The notes beneath the pieces were generated by a model. It was not told where the DNA came from. It did no database searches and saw only the letters and a program-made list of their open reading frames with translations. Shown piece after piece: positions 62,921 through 64,000 of a stretch of DNA of 64,000 nucleotides. The stretch's first letter is position 1. Each line of letters starts with the position of its first letter. The stretch spans positions 62,001-126,000 of the forward strand of contig NZ_JAJUWR010000007.1 in NCBI RefSeq assembly GCF_021390545.1, given 5' to 3'. This DNA is from Algoriphagus sp. AGSA1 (GTDB lineage Bacteria; Bacteroidota; Bacteroidia; Cytophagales; Cyclobacteriaceae). The translations under genes and the position numbers were made by a program.

Positions 62921-63430
62921 CTAACTAAAAGAATATCCAGAAATCAATATTGCTCGTATATAATGTATTCTTTCCAACAAAAGCATTGCCCGTAAACCAG
63001 GATCCAAATTTTCCTCTAGCTTGATAGTCACCTCTCCTTTGCCAATCACTGTCTTCAATTCAACGCCTGTTTTTCCCTCAGAAGACCAACTAATCCCATT
63101 CTGAGAAAGCATCTCTCTTTTCCATACAAGTTCCCCATCTCGACTGTCTTTTATTTTAGTCATTGATGTGTTTAAAGTAATCCCAGCATTAGTCGATCCT
63201 AAGATTTGATAGACCCCATCTATCTTAGCCACAATCAGGTCGTCCACTGAAACCCCATCTTTTCTCAACTCAATCTTACCAAGGACTTGCCCATCACCGT
63301 TCACTAACTCAGAGTTCCCGCTCATATTCATGATATCTTTGATATCGAATGTGACGGTATACCTTTCAGTTTGCTTATCAGCTCTTGACCAAAAAAGCAT
63401 CAGTGTACAAAAAACAAGTAGCTTTAGCAT
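62921..63430 (-). CDS. Hypothetical secreted protein
   Basis: 169-aa protein with signal peptide (LLVFCTLMLFWSRADK). The mature part is beta-rich with VTFDIKDIMNMSGNSELVNG and DGQVLGKIELRKDGVSVDD, then SSEGKTGVELKTVIGKGEV. No recognised domain. Confidence 0.6.
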   Translation of the reverse strand: MLKLLVFCTLMLFWSRADKQTERYTVTFDIKDIMNMSGNSELVNGDGQVLGKIELRKDGVSVDDLIVAKIDGVYQILGSTNAGITLNTSMTKIKDSRDGELVWKREMLSQNGISWSSEGKTGVELKTVIGKGEVTIKLEENLDPGLRAMLLLERIHYIRAILISGYSFS

Positions 63431-63602
63431 ATTCTCTGAAATTTAGATCCAACTAATAGAACTACGTGAACAGGCATCCAATGGATATAATGTTTCACTA
63501 AAGTTAATCCATTAAACTAATGATTACCAACCTAATAAACTTCTAGTAAACGGAGGCTTTTGTTATAGAGTTTGATTTTATCTTTTATCCACGCCTCCCA
63601 AA

Positions 63603-64000
63603 TTAGGTCAACCTTCCCCTGATCTTCCCCAAAACCTCTTCTGGATACCCCATATCCCTCAGTACAAAAACAGCATTGGTGCTCTGCAACACTCCAGCCC
63701 TGAGCCGGAAATCGTATTGATAGTTACCAGCCACATCCTGTCCGGTAAAGTAGAAAAATATAAAATCAGGGAGCCCATGAACTAACTCCAAGTCATGGGT
63801 TGTGGCAATCACTATAGAATTCTCCTGAGCAAGCTGTTGCAATACTTCCGAGGAAATCACCAACCGCTCCCGGCTGTTTGTCCCCTTGAAAATCTCGTCT
63901 ATCAATAGCAAGTTAAATCCCTGTTCATGATCAACAGTGAGCATTTCTTTCATAGTCTCGGCCTCACTATAAAAGTAACTTTTGTCACTTTCCAACTCAT
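63603..64000 (-). CDS. MutS-family DNA mismatch repair ATPase, C-terminal end (partial)
   Basis: The frame is open to the right edge. Walker B LLLIDEIFKGTNSRERLV followed by VIATTHDLELVHGLP matches the MutS domain V ATPase (Walker B and switch His). The N-terminus lies outside the window. Bacteroidota carry small MutS-like proteins of this type with N-terminal membrane segments, so it may be that group in place of canonical MutS. Confidence 0.85.
   Translation of the reverse strand, partial: ELESDKSYFYSEAETMKEMLTVDHEQGFNLLLIDEIFKGTNSRERLVISSEVLQQLAQENSIVIATTHDLELVHGLPDFIFFYFTGQDVAGNYQYDFRLRAGVLQSTNAVFVLRDMGYPEEVLGKIRGRLT

Overview
The window looks like chromosome of a Bacteroidota bacterium, most likely Cytophagales/Cyclobacteriaceae (Algoriphagus or Cyclobacterium-like). 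This placement rests on a SusC/SusD pair, Bacteroidota-type promoters (TAnnTTTG with an upstream TTTG), a lack of clear Shine-Dalgarno sequences, abundant lipoproteins, and small REP-like intergenic palindromes. It is inferred from gene style, not from a database match.

Layout. (1) 1-12.1 kb is mostly housekeeping: a MeaB-type GTPase operon, HemJ-like, SCO and cytochrome c genes, a class IV aminotransferase, an operon of REC-histidine kinase, LolD/FtsX-type ABC exporter and small secreted protein, sucD, an outer-membrane protein and an ABC-F ATPase. (2) 12.2-12.8 kb is a ParE/RelE-type toxin-antitoxin pair. (3) 12.9-40.0 kb is a pectin/uronate utilisation region. It holds a TRAP transporter (DctPQM), altronate dehydratase, a Gfo/Idh - YiaK-like - VOC cluster, a polysaccharide utilisation operon (DUF4861-like, SusC, SusD, GH105, pectin methylesterase, GH43, GH28, rhamnogalacturonan acetylesterase, alpha/beta esterase), then kduI, kduD, a LacI-family regulator, tagaturonate reductase and a second GH43. 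A perfect 12-bp palindrome, GCAATCGATTGC, occurs three times here (before uxaA, between the PUL operon and kduI, and inside the 5' end of susC) and is the likely operator of the LacI regulator. Extracellular enzymes strip methyl, acetyl and arabinose groups and cut galacturonan; SusCD and TRAP import products; KduI/KduD and UxaB/UxaA convert unsaturated and saturated uronates to 2-keto-3-deoxygluconate. UxaC, KDG kinase and KDPG aldolase are not in the window.

(4) 40.1-50.1 kb is housekeeping: MtfA-like peptidase, RNase Y, ZapA, PheT, RadC, ribosomal protein S20, S1/P1-type nuclease and an aminotransferase. (5) 50.2-59.6 kb is an accessory island. A DUF4143 ATPase preceded by four phased 17-bp repeats is followed by a full membrane metallophosphoesterase (MPE) gene. 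Four further partial copies of that gene's 3' end follow downstream, with one toxin-antitoxin module in each interval: AbiEi/AbiEii, a RelE-like pair, HigB/Xre and YoeB/YefM. Remnants of other genes, including the N-terminus of an N-6 DNA methylase, lie at the junctions. This array of defence/addiction cassettes separated by duplicated 3' gene ends is the most unusual feature of the window. (6) 59.6-64 kb has an orphan lipoprotein, an XRE regulator, a cluster of REP-like hairpins, two tandem paralogues of unknown function, a secreted protein and the C-terminal end of a MutS-family ATPase that runs off the right edge.
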